A stretch of DNA of 64,000 bases from Epithemia pelagica (lineage: Eukaryota > Bacillariophyta > Bacillariophyceae > Surirellales > Surirellaceae), in contig OX337238.1 in the NCBI GenBank assembly GCA_946965045.2, positions 1,984,001 through 2,048,000 of the forward strand, read 5' to 3'. A program made the position numbers and the translations under genes. The notes under the pieces are model-generated. The model made no database searches and had not been told where the DNA came from. It saw only the letters and a program-made list of their open reading frames with translations. Position 1 is the first letter of the stretch. The number at the start of each line of letters is the position of its first letter. Shown piece after piece: positions 10,165 through 19,865 of the stretch.

Positions 10165-12648
10165 ATGTCCAGCAATCAAACAGATGGCCCAAGGCCTGAT
10201 CAAGCGACATCATCTTCGAACCAGTCCCAAGGACGTGGTAACCAAGGTCGTGGAGGACGAGGAGGACGCGGACGATCGAACCAAGGTCGAGGACAGCGCC
10301 AAAATCAACCAAAGTTTGAAGGGCAAGAGCCGCTGCTCAAGGAGTGCATATTTGATTATGCCCATGATGCACAATCAAAGAAGTACCTGAAGAACATCGA
10401 GCTACTTGTCGGATACGTGGGGACCAAGTTCCCGAAGTATAACATGATTTTTCAACGTGGAATAGAGAATTTGGAAATTCCTCCACCGCAAAGGCCAGAA
10501 ATCCCTGAAGACGAAAGCACCATGACGATGCTAGCCGTCGAGCAGTGGAAAATGGAGTTCAAGCAGATACAAGAGCAAGAAGTTGCAATTGGCAGTTTCA
10601 AGTCCTCGCTGTACAGTCTCTTGCTCGGCCAGTCAACACCCGTACTCAAAGACAAGCTCAAGGCACACGCGTCGTTCGAAAGCATTCACACAAGTCGTGA
10701 TGGAATCGAACTACTCAAGTTAATCAAGAGTATCACCTTCACCTACGATAGTGATAGAGTCTACACTGGAATGGCCATGGATAAAGTGAGGGCAGACTTC
10801 TACACCATGAAGCGCCATCCTGGCCAGTCAATCCAGGCATTCTATGAAGCCTTCACTGCTAAGGTAAAGATCATGAGGGAGTTGGGAGTGGTGTTATGCG
10901 ACCCAACCTACGTGAATGAAATAGCCAAGAAAAATGAGCGAACAACTGCTGAGGATGCCGACAGGGAAGAGGCAGAAGAAAGGATGATCGCAAATAGATT
11001 CATCAGGGCGTGTGGGGTGAAGGAGTATGAGGCTCATCTCCACAACAGCTTCTTGGATGGGAACACAATATACCCATCAACCTTGGCAAATGCCCGTGCA
11101 ATCATTGATGCACGAATGGTTCGCCGTGATAGCCAACAGAACAATAATAACAACAACAATCAGAACCAAGGACAAGGGACAGGCACTGGTGTAGCTTTTG
11201 TGGCTGGGAACTCTAATGCAAGCGAGCATGGGTCATCAGAGAACAGCCAAAATGGATCTAGCTCAGAAGGTTCGCGCTCAATTGCAATTTGTACTGACAA
11301 CCACTACTCTGTCTCACATATATTCGCTGCCTCTACTTTGTCACAGGATAATGTCCCTCCCCATTGGGTCCTATTGGACAGCCAAGCAACAGTTAGCATT
11401 TTCAGTAACAAGAAACTTATTACCAACATCACAAAGGTGGCAACAACCATGACCATCCGAGGCCTTTGTGGTAAAAGAACAACCAACCTACAGGCCCAAG
11501 TCAAGAATTATGGTACCGTATGGTACGACCCAGGCGGTTGGGTGAATATTTTATCTATGCATCAAGTGAAAAGAGCACACAGTATCCATTTCAACAGCGT
11601 GAAAGAAGACGAATTCATTGTCCGGGCAATACTGACAGGGGAAGTCACAGATATATTCCGCCCCAGCCCTGAAGGACTGTACTATACTAGCTGGCCAAGT
11701 GCCCCATTCACACACGGCTCTGTTTTAGTTAGTACAGTTAAAGACAATAAGACATCATATTCGAAACAAGATATCAAACGGGCTGAAGCCGTAAGGCAAC
11801 TGCAAGCCAAGATAGGACGGCCAAACACCCGAGAATTCATCAGAATCCTTGATGCAAAGATGATCAACAATTGCCCATATACAAGCAAGGACGTAAAGAT
11901 TGCTGAAAGTCTGTTTGGGCCCGATATAGGAACGCTAAAAGGAAAGACCGTGCGATCAAAGCCAACCAAAGTGCACACGGAGGAAATTAAGGAGTGTAGA
12001 ATCCCTGCCGAATATCAAGATGTCACACTTGGGATGGATGTTATGCATGTGAATGGTGTGGGGTTCCTAGTGACCGTGTCACGAAACATCAAGTTCGGAA
12101 CCATTGACGTAATCTCAAGTACACAAGATAGTGAAATCGTCCAGTCAATCAAGAAAGTGGTCAGTACCTACAGAAGAGGGGGCCTGCGGCCTAAAATTAT
12201 ACTAGCTGATGGTGCCTTCGACACCACAGAGATTAACAACGCCCTTGGACTACTGGGAATAAAATTGAATCCGACGTCACGAGAAGAACATGTCGGTGAC
12301 ATTGAGCGTTACATCAGAACAATCAAAGAGAGAATGAGATGTGTGTATAACACCCTACCATTTAGTTTTGTCCCGCGGATAATGGTGATGGAGCTTGGGA
12401 AATTCGCTGTCTACTGGCTGAACTCATTCCCGGCCAAGAATGGAATATCAGACCGGTCAAGCCCTCGATTATTGGTAACTGGTGAGGATATCGACTTTCA
12501 CAAGCACTGTCAGTACGAGTTCGGGCAGTACGTACAAGTACACGAACCGCATAACAACACCATGCAGCCACGAACAGTCGGAGCCATTGCACTCCGACCA
12601 ACAGGAAACAAACAAGGGGGTTACTACTTTATGAGTTTGGTATTCTAA
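10165..12648 (+). CDS. Copia 1 gag-protease-integrase ORF
   Basis: This 827-codon frame begins with a Gly/Arg/Gln-rich RNA-binding-like stretch (about residues 20-50), then a gag-like helical region. There is no CCHC zinc knuckle; an Asn/Gly/Ser-rich linker takes its place. The protease site is at about residue 403, WVLLDSQATV, with DSQ where most families have DTG or DSG, as is usual in this diatom group. The integrase core follows with D near 624 (LGMDVMHVNG), D near 680 (ILADGAF) and E near 714 (HVGDIERYIRTIKER), and lacks the HHCC finger. The ORF ends at MSLVF where the same protein continues in another frame, so the stop is a frameshift product. Confidence 0.88.
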   Translation: MSSNQTDGPRPDQATSSSNQSQGRGNQGRGGRGGRGRSNQGRGQRQNQPKFEGQEPLLKECIFDYAHDAQSKKYLKNIELLVGYVGTKFPKYNMIFQRGIENLEIPPPQRPEIPEDESTMTMLAVEQWKMEFKQIQEQEVAIGSFKSSLYSLLLGQSTPVLKDKLKAHASFESIHTSRDGIELLKLIKSITFTYDSDRVYTGMAMDKVRADFYTMKRHPGQSIQAFYEAFTAKVKIMRELGVVLCDPTYVNEIAKKNERTTAEDADREEAEERMIANRFIRACGVKEYEAHLHNSFLDGNTIYPSTLANARAIIDARMVRRDSQQNNNNNNNQNQGQGTGTGVAFVAGNSNASEHGSSENSQNGSSSEGSRSIAICTDNHYSVSHIFAASTLSQDNVPPHWVLLDSQATVSIFSNKKLITNITKVATTMTIRGLCGKRTTNLQAQVKNYGTVWYDPGGWVNILSMHQVKRAHSIHFNSVKEDEFIVRAILTGEVTDIFRPSPEGLYYTSWPSAPFTHGSVLVSTVKDNKTSYSKQDIKRAEAVRQLQAKIGRPNTREFIRILDAKMINNCPYTSKDVKIAESLFGPDIGTLKGKTVRSKPTKVHTEEIKECRIPAEYQDVTLGMDVMHVNGVGFLVTVSRNIKFGTIDVISSTQDSEIVQSIKKVVSTYRRGGLRPKIILADGAFDTTEINNALGLLGIKLNPTSREEHVGDIERYIRTIKERMRCVYNTLPFSFVPRIMVMELGKFAVYWLNSFPAKNGISDRSSPRLLVTGEDIDFHKHCQYEFGQYVQVHEPHNNTMQPRTVGAIALRPTGNKQGGYYFMSLVF

Positions 12649-13821
12649 ACCGGGCAAAAGCAACGATATTGCCAATGCCCGAAGGAATAGAGAAAAGAGT
12701 AGCGGCATTGACAGCAACACAAGACCAATATCCTGAATTGGCCTTTGGAAATCGTGACAACCGAATCACAATGGTTAATTTTGAGGATCTTGGCTATAAT
12801 GAGGACGACGACGAGGATTATGTTGTACATGAGGATTTTGACGAAGTATTAAGATATGATGACGAGTTTATTGCTGAGGAGCTGGCCGATGTTCAGGATG
12901 ACGAACCAGTGGGGGAGGACATTGTCGCTGATGATTATGTAAGTGATGGAGATGGAGAGGATGAAGGAGTGTTGGATGGTCTGGAGGACGAGGAGCCTGA
13001 AGAACATGGTTTGAATGATGAGGAAGGTGACAACGTGGTAGACAATGTAGCTAACGTGGATCATCATGTGGATAATCACTTGGAACCAGCAGCGGAACCG
13101 AATTCGGGTCCAACTACAGCTCCGAATGCAGAGGCACACCAAATGGAGAATGCCTCGGTACAAACTCAGGAAGACACTGGAGAAATTATTGAGCAATTCA
13201 TGGAGCAAGCTACGGCCGATGATGAGATGGCAAATAACAATAATGAAGCACCTGAAGTGGAGACAGACAGCAATGAGTCGGATATGGAGACTGCGAGAAG
13301 AGAACCGAACGAGGGTCCAACTGCAGCTCCCAGTGGAGACGATGCAAACAGGGCGAGTCCACCACGACACCAATACAACCTACGAACCAATCGAGAACGG
13401 AATTATGCCCATCGTTATCACGGTGATATCTATGTTAGCAGCAGTACTGTTCAGGACCTGTCGACACCACAAATGAGCATGAAACAAGGGGTGAGACTGT
13501 TCGGAGATGCAGGAGTGGCAGCAGTGAAAACTGAAGTTGTTCAACTTCACGAACGAGAAGTCATAAGAGCAATACAGAAAAGCAGTCTTACACCGGGACA
13601 AATAAGATAAGAGAAGCGTTAGGATACTTAATGTTCCTTAAACGAAAGAGGAATGGGAAAATAAAAGGAAGAGGATGTGCAGACGGAAGGAAACAAAGAG
13701 CATACATTGCCAAGGAAGATGCAACCTCACCGACTGTCAGTACAGATGCTGTATTTATCACAGCAATCATTGACGCCATGGAGGGTCGCTGTGTGACTGT
13801 GGTAGACCAGGTGCATTCATG
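12649..13821 (+). pseudogene. Copia 1 integrase-RT linker and RT N-terminus, frame-broken
   Basis: Frame 12669-13610 encodes the acidic Asp/Glu-rich linker between integrase and RT, ending in a basic YNLRTNRERNYAHRY stretch. It links to the upstream ORF only by a frame change near 12642-12652 (an alternate frame reads ILNRAKATILPMP). At 13602-13611 a 5-bp tandem duplication (ATAAG twice) shifts the frame; removing one copy joins LTPGQIR to EALGYLMFLKRKR. The RT N-terminus (KIKGRGCADGRKQR) then runs to 13806, where about 4 bases are missing inside the VD-PGAF catalytic motif A. Confidence 0.8.
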
Positions 13822-15093
13822 CAAGTGATGATGGACAAAGGCGTGCACATGAGAATCACGGGACTAATGGCAACACTTTTGATCGAGATCGATTCAAGTT
13901 ACAAACAGTTTGTTGTGTATGAACATGGCGAACCGGTCATCTATGTTGAATTGCTGCGTGCTCTGTACGGAACTCTTCGGGCAGCTCGGCTGTTTTGGGA
14001 GCGTCTGTCAGCTGAGATCAAGGAGTGGGGATTCATTATCAACCCATATGACAGCTGTGTGGCGAATAAGGTGATCAACGGGTCACAATGTACCATAACC
14101 TGGCACATTGATGACCTGAAAATATCACACAAAGAAGACAAAGTGGTTAGTGACATTGTGGATCAAATCAAGCATAGCTTCGGTCAGCTGGGAGAAATCT
14201 CAGTATCGGAAGGAAAAAGACATGATTACCTGGGCATGTACCTGGATTATACCGAGCCTGGGGTATTGATTGTTGACATGAGAAGTTACATTCAAAATGC
14301 ATTGGACGAAATGCCGAAACAGTTCAAAGGGAAAGCAGTGACCCCTGCTGCACAACATTTGTTTGCAGTAAACGACAATGCTCCAAAGCTCAACAAGGAA
14401 AAGAGTGAATACTTCCATAGTCTGGTGATGCAATTGATGTATCTTGCCCACCGTGGTCGCCCCGATATCCGTGTAGCCATCGGATTCCTGAGCACAAGAG
14501 TTGCAGCACCCGACCTTGACGATTGGAGAAAGTTGAGTCGGGTCATGAAGTATTTACAGTCAACCTTTGATTTGTTGTTGCGTCTCGAGTGTGATGGAAG
14601 TGGACGGGTGCAATGGTGGATTGATGCATCGTATGCCGTACACTCCGACATGCGAGGTCACACTGGTGCAGTGATGAGTCTAGGCAAAGGTGGTGCCATG
14701 AACATGTCGAGTAAACAAAAGCTTGTGTCACGAAGTTCCACGGAAAGTGAACTGATTGGGGTTCATGACGGACTGCCAAATTTGTTGTGGTGCCGAAATT
14801 TTCTGCACCATCAAGGGTATCAACCTAAAGACGTTGTGCTGTACCAAGATAATATGAGCGCATTACAGTTAGAGAAAAATGGACGCGCATCAAGCAGCAA
14901 GAGAACGAAACACATCAACGTACGCTATTTTTACGTGAAAGACCGGATTGCGAAGAAAGAATTGCGTGTGGAACATTGCCCAACCGAAGAGATGTTGGCT
15001 GACTTTCACACTAAGCCACTGCAAGGTCATCTGTTTTACAAGTTTCGTGACGCTATCCTCCATATTCCAAAAAAAGGAGTGTGTTGGAGGTAG
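13819..15093 (+). CDS. Copia 1 RT-RNase H ORF (truncated by frameshift)
   Basis: This 424-codon frame starts just after the broken motif A and carries the rest of the Copia RT: the LLRALYGTLRAARLFWE region, TITWHIDDLKISH (the YVDD-equivalent catalytic pair), then RNase H (SKQKLVSRSSTESELIG, a DN pair in YQDNMSALQ, and KHINVRYFYVKD). It ends with MLADFHTKPLQGHLF, the usual Copia C-terminus, and its last codons overlap the 3' LTR. Without motif A it cannot make an active polymerase from this frame alone. Confidence 0.88.
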   Translation: MQVMMDKGVHMRITGLMATLLIEIDSSYKQFVVYEHGEPVIYVELLRALYGTLRAARLFWERLSAEIKEWGFIINPYDSCVANKVINGSQCTITWHIDDLKISHKEDKVVSDIVDQIKHSFGQLGEISVSEGKRHDYLGMYLDYTEPGVLIVDMRSYIQNALDEMPKQFKGKAVTPAAQHLFAVNDNAPKLNKEKSEYFHSLVMQLMYLAHRGRPDIRVAIGFLSTRVAAPDLDDWRKLSRVMKYLQSTFDLLLRLECDGSGRVQWWIDASYAVHSDMRGHTGAVMSLGKGGAMNMSSKQKLVSRSSTESELIGVHDGLPNLLWCRNFLHHQGYQPKDVVLYQDNMSALQLEKNGRASSSKRTKHINVRYFYVKDRIAKKELRVEHCPTEEMLADFHTKPLQGHLFYKFRDAILHIPKKGVCWR

Positions 15094-15293
15094 CTGGAGT
15101 CGGATGTGCGACTAAGGACAAAGAACAGGCGAAAATGGATGACGAGAACACGTGGCAGCTGGTGACGCGAAAGAAAAAGAGTCATAGTAGATCTAGTGGT
15201 AACGAGGGCACCAAGTGCTCATTCTATCAACAATAAGAAGTTATCGATCCTTTTGTTGCTTGTACGGCACTTGGTAGGGATTGTGTTTCAACA
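15082..15293 (+). repeat. 3' LTR of Copia element 1
   Basis: It is 212 bp and identical by eye to 9098-9309. It is preceded by a polypurine tract at about 15069-15079 and followed by the GGTTG duplication. Confidence 0.93.
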
Positions 15294-17286
15294 GGTTGCC
15301 TTCGTTCGGTGACGTGCAATCATTCTGTACGTCAAAAACGGAAGTTACACATGGCACGGACTTACTATTAACCTTCGAATGCAAATAGCCATCCATCGTT
15401 GATCCCTCGCTTGCCACCCCCGTACTAATTTGAAGCATCGCATTAGTACGGAATGTCCCGGAAAGCCCGTCACGAAAAAGCCTCTCTGTTGACATGCATG
15501 AGGTAAATGGGCGGCGACGTGCAATGCCATCGAGGAACTCCTCTTGAACATTAGGCTGATCCTTTGTTTCGCTCATCTTGCACGAATTCATCGGTCCGGA
15601 AATGCGAAGGCTCCGTAGAATTTTGATCATATCGCTCACTTTTTTATCTGATGAATTAAGCGGTTGACCGTCCCAAAATGTGCTGACCACGTGTGGAAAA
15701 AGGCGGACACCTGTGTACAGGGAGGTACCCATGCCTTTCGGGGGATTCTTGTTGCTTGCCGCCATGCCAGATGCCGAATTTTGACAAGCGGATGTCTTGA
15801 GCCGTTTCGATTGCTGTTGCCGCTGGTCAAATGATGTGCGCAAGATATACTGTAGTCGTAGAGTATGGGACTTGATGTTTTTGTATGTAACGAATCATTT
15901 AAATCATTTCTTCTTCGTTCGATTTCGGGTGCCACAATGGACGAATAGAAGTAATCAGCCATATCTCCACGGTCGTCTTCCTCCGTCAGTACATTGTGAA
16001 AACATGTTGAATTTTGTTTTCCCATAGTGCCGCATCGATTTTTAAATCAAATTTCGTCATGACCCAGCATATGAGGGACAATGTGCTTCGCGGTAAATGC
16101 ACGAACAATTTCGTGCTGTTCATTTTTGTCCACCATATCCAGGAGGTCGAGCTCGTTGGCGACATCTCTGTAAAAAGGAGGTGCAAACAGACTCAATACA
16201 TTCGCCATGCTCAGAGAAGCAGCTCCCCCAGCGGAAGCGGAGCCATGATAGTTTTGATGTACCGTTCCACCGCCTCCCATTGAAGAGGAGCTCAGACCGC
16301 TTCCGGATGATTGACCCCTGTCTTGTCCAGTTGAAGGTAGATACTTTGAATCCTGGTCAGGCGGGCCACCGTCATCGTGATTAAATTTCACTCGCTTGCT
16401 TCCGTCCACGCTTTCGTTCGCATGGAACGAATCGAGAACTGCTCTAAATGAAAGTCGATCGGTAAAAGTCGTAGGAAGTGCGTTTGGTGCTTGGGCGGAA
16501 CCACTGAACATGCTCTCCAACAAATGCTTTGCATCCGCTCCAGCTGTTTGACGAGACAGTTCGAGCTTGAAGACACAAATCTTTCGTTTCACATCATCGG
16601 TCGCTGCAGCAAACCAAAAAAACTGCCAGAATAGGTTCAAATCAGTCAAAACCGAAACAACTGGAAAATCAATATTGAGGTAAACCGCGGCAAAATGTTC
16701 ACACACAGTGGAGTGTGATTCTTCTCTTCAAGGCTCCTGGGTTTCTTCAATTCCAACAGAGCTAGAATATTGCCCCGCACCGTGTCGGTTTGCGAATCTG
16801 CCATCGTGGTGATTGCAACATCCGTACTTCCACTCATCTTTCGACTTATTTCTTCACTCTTATCCATCAACTCTACCGTCAACAGTTGCTTTTCTGGCTA
16901 CACATCTACCAATGTGAATTCGGATGGGATCTGTAGCATCTGTCGAAGGTGAGTCATGTAACCTCTTCGATTGTCGTCGGAGTCTTCTTCTGAGGGGTCC
17001 CACTCATATACCCTTGGAGAGTTGCCAAGTTTTTCGGCTTGTTGTCCCACACAGAGCCCTTCACTTTCATCCCCAGCGAACCCAACAACTCATTCATCCC
17101 TGTAGCTGTGGCTCGTGAAAGAACAATCGTATGCTTTTGCTTCGCCTGTTCAATCCCCAATTCAATGAGACCCTGTATGGCTTCTTGAAAAGGGTCTTGC
17201 GGCAGCAGCAGCTGCGACGGCTGAATGGCAGCCATCAACGTGGCGCCATCGTCGCATTGTTGATTAGAAAAAATTGACAATCGCAA
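15294..17286 (-). pseudogene. N-terminal half of split nuclease-kinase gene
   Basis: Minus-strand frames read in order: 17286-16954 (helical, ELGIEQAKQKHTIVL), 16882-16646 with LALLELKKP, which fits the E-x-K motif of PD-(D/E)XK nucleases, then 16706-16047 (AAVYLNIDFPVVSVLTDLN), 16025-15636, and 15843 to the Copia edge. Lesions: a frame break near 16697 where VNILPRF must become EHFAAVY; an in-frame TGA at 16047-16049 with the frame resuming on both sides; and further frame changes near 15840. At 15294 the frame runs into the Copia TSD and, with the element removed, continues across 9092 into the MITE. The kinase half is at 7722-8739. I read this as a dead paralogue of the genes at 17460 and 19862. 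Confidence 0.6.
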
Positions 17287-17459
17287 TCAACGAAAATATT
17301 TTTAATTGACGACAAACAATGCCATTGTCGGATCGGTGACAAAACGAGGCAAGATGGATACGACGGATATGAATATTCGCACTTTGATACGTCGTAACAA
17401 CCCTTGTTCACAATTCGTAGACAAATTGAGAACTTGACAGTACAATCATCGTCCATTGA

Positions 17460-19459
17460 TCAAAAGACTAGAAGCCTTTTCAGCTTTGCGTAGTCCAGTG
17501 TGCTGGCGGCTTCAAACACACCACTGAAGTACTCTACACGAAGCTGGCGTTCCTCTGACCACACTTGCAAAGCTGTTCCAAAATCCCCTGGCTCAATAGC
17601 AGATATTTTCCTCAAGATGCGTCGTTCGCCGGAGTTGACTGCCACAACCGTTTTCACAAACGCTTCAAGATCGTCCTTGGGCGTATAGTGATGTTTCATG
17701 CCTAAGTGTGCAGCGTTCACAACAGCCTCACTTCCGTACCGAAATGTCCCCTCAAACGGCGGTGGAGGGTCCATTCGAGTATCTAATGATAGGGCAAATC
17801 CCCAGTCAATGAGATACAAGTTGCCGGTTGCATCTTCCAGTATGTTTTCAGGACGGATATCCCGATGGACTACCCCGGCCGCGTGAACACTTTTCAAACA
17901 ATCCAACATTGCAGCAACCTTGTCAACTGAAAATGTTCCAACGAATGGTCGTAAAAGTTTATCAAAAAATAGGACAAAGTCTGCAACTTTGGTGCACTTC
18001 AGTAGCCCGTTCATTCCCGATTCGCTCAGATCCATAATACTCTTCTCGTGGTCAACAAGGTGGTGAAACGTATGCTTCATGACCTTGATTACTCCATCAA
18101 CTCCTCCTCCTTGTCCATTTTCTAGTCGAGCTGCAAATACTGTGGAAGTAGCTCCTTCTCCGACGCAGTACAAAACTTTTAGATTGTGGCCACCGTCGAC
18201 AGGCTGGTCAATCTTTGGAAAGACGCGCCCCAGTTCAAAAGAAGACTTGGATAACATTGTGAGAAGCTGACGCTGTCCATCTTCACCAGGAAGCAAAGAA
18301 GCAGGCTTGGATATCTTGGTAACGAATTGTTCGTCGATCTCCATTGTTTCGGCCCACCGTATGGTCTTATCGTCGAGCGCACAATGGAAGAGGGCAGTAT
18401 AAACACACGTACGTCCTCTTTGAATACAGAGAATTCGCTCGCCGTAGTCTACAATCTCCATCTGATCAGAGTTCACAAACTTCTTTTTCTGCTCGAATGC
18501 TATTGCCACGTCATATTTTGACTGAGGCGGTTTCGCCTTGCCTTTAGCGGAAGCAACTAGTTCACCGTTTGGAATAGAGTCAGTCGTACAAAAATCGGGC
18601 TCGACCCCAGCTGAAACTCCGTCATCAAGTTTGAGCCAATGGCCATCTTTTGACCAGAAAAGCTGCTGGTGAATAGTTCGCCCAGCTTTCACCGCAGATT
18701 CCACGAGCTTCTTCATCTCCCCAAGGAAATAGGGATGATGTGTCTTGTTTTCATCCTTTGATGGATCTGGACCATCGCTCTGAAATGCATCTGTACTTTT
18801 TAATGGATCAGCGAGATCAAAGAAAAAATCATGCCCAAAGCTAATGCGGTTTTGAAAGACCATGGAAGAGAAGGCGTGGCTCTTGGACACATAGGAAAGC
18901 GTGCGGGTCGGACGTCCCTTGTTTTCGATGATGCGGTGTTTGATGACCAGCGATTCAAGCGTCTCCTCAGCATGGCGCTTCACTGACGAGTCTCTCTGTC
19001 GCTGACCATTCATGTATGAATAGAGAGTAGGGAAAAGATAGAGGTACATTAAAAAACATGATGTGAGGGCTTCAATTTGTTCACTCATTTATGCTGTCAT
19101 GTGCAATTGACTCTTGTTGCTGCGGTAGTGCAGCTCAATACCAGCCTGCCCAGATAATTGATGAAACAGGCAGAATGACAAGAATCTCAAAATCGAATAC
19201 AGATACACAATCACAAATTCAAACTCACTTGTGCCTCCTTTTCTTCGCTGGTTCTTTCTGCCTTTCGGAGACGAATGATATATCGATTGAGTCTCTTTCG
19301 CGCAATGAAATTGGTAACATTTAATGCGTCATATACTTCAGTCAGATCTTCATTTTCAGGATCAAATTGCTCAAGGGGTATGCCAGTACCAGATCCATCT
19401 TTATATGCTGCAGCTGCTTTTTTCCATCGCCGTTCCTCATCTGTTGTTTCCATTTCCAT
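17460..19459 (-). CDS. PD-(D/E)XK nuclease-protein kinase fusion with header exon
   Basis: Proposed as two exons: 19229-19459 (77 codons) and 17460-19001 (514 codons with stop), joined in phase 0 across a 227-nt intron (donor GTGAGTTTGAATTTGTG, acceptor TGGTCAG). Exon 1 is a charged helical header (MEMETTDEERRWKKAAAAY). In exon 2, by spliced numbering, VEPDF at 210-214 and FEQKKKF at 246-252 give the D...E-x-K nuclease signature. Then comes a full kinase: glycine loop GEGATSTVF (358-366), VIKVMK lysine about 383, HRDIRPEN (456-463), DWG (476-478) in place of DFG. Such nuclease-kinase fusions belong to the Crinkler/FunK1-like conflict-protein set; substrate unknown. A longer unspliced reading (ATG at 19088) has no header. 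The acceptor is my choice because nearer AGs hit stops. Confidence 0.72.
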
Positions 19460-19549
19460 GGTTGCTGTCTTTGGTTTGATTGCCGCTCCTTTTTCTGCGG
19501 CGCAAGGGTGCAACTTTCGTGGAACAACAAAAGGAGGAGTAACTCGGTT

Positions 19550-19865
19550 AGAAGTTCCAAGAGATCCAACGACCAAAGATTACAACAACTGCGTGGACTG
19601 GATTAGTATTGACACTCCAGACGAGATCGCCGAAAGGTTGCTACAACGAAATCAAACTCATTTCGGACAAGCTCATGGAACATTTCCTACGGTCCCTCCA
19701 TTCTCTGAGTGGGTGGACTGGTCGGCTTCCTCACATACAGCTGATCTCATTTTGGAACACGAGACTGAAAAGGTGCGTTGGACGGGAATCGGAACATCAA
19801 AAAAAGGGGAGATAGGCCTCCTAGCCCTGCTAGCAGCAACTCCTATCCTTTACTCCTACTCCTAG
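19550..19865 (+). pseudogene. Retrotransposon (RT polyprotein) fragment
   Basis: A plus-strand frame of about 100 codons includes DWISIDTPDEIAERLLQRN followed by HFGQAHGTFPTVPPFSEWVD. This resembles the segment just before the RT domain in non-LTR-type polyproteins common in diatom genomes (pattern: PEEI, RN, HFGQA, GTPFT). No RT follows, so it is a short relic, wedged between two nuclease-kinase genes and overlapping the 5' side of the first one's header exon. Confidence 0.5.

Larger units (their letters stand above)
9093..15298 (+). mobile_element. Copia-type LTR retrotransposon 1, recent insertion
   Basis: The element occupies 9098-15293 and is flanked by a perfect 5-bp target duplication GGTTG (9093-9097 and 15294-15298). 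The two 212-bp LTRs read as identical and have TGTTG...CAACA ends. A purine tract (AAAAAAAGGAG) precedes the 3' LTR. Internal order is an extra ORF, gag-protease-integrase, an acidic linker, and reverse transcriptase-RNase H, which is the Copia order. The coding region is broken at three points, so it is probably not autonomous despite the identical LTRs. It inserted into a nuclease-kinase gene. Confidence 0.93.
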
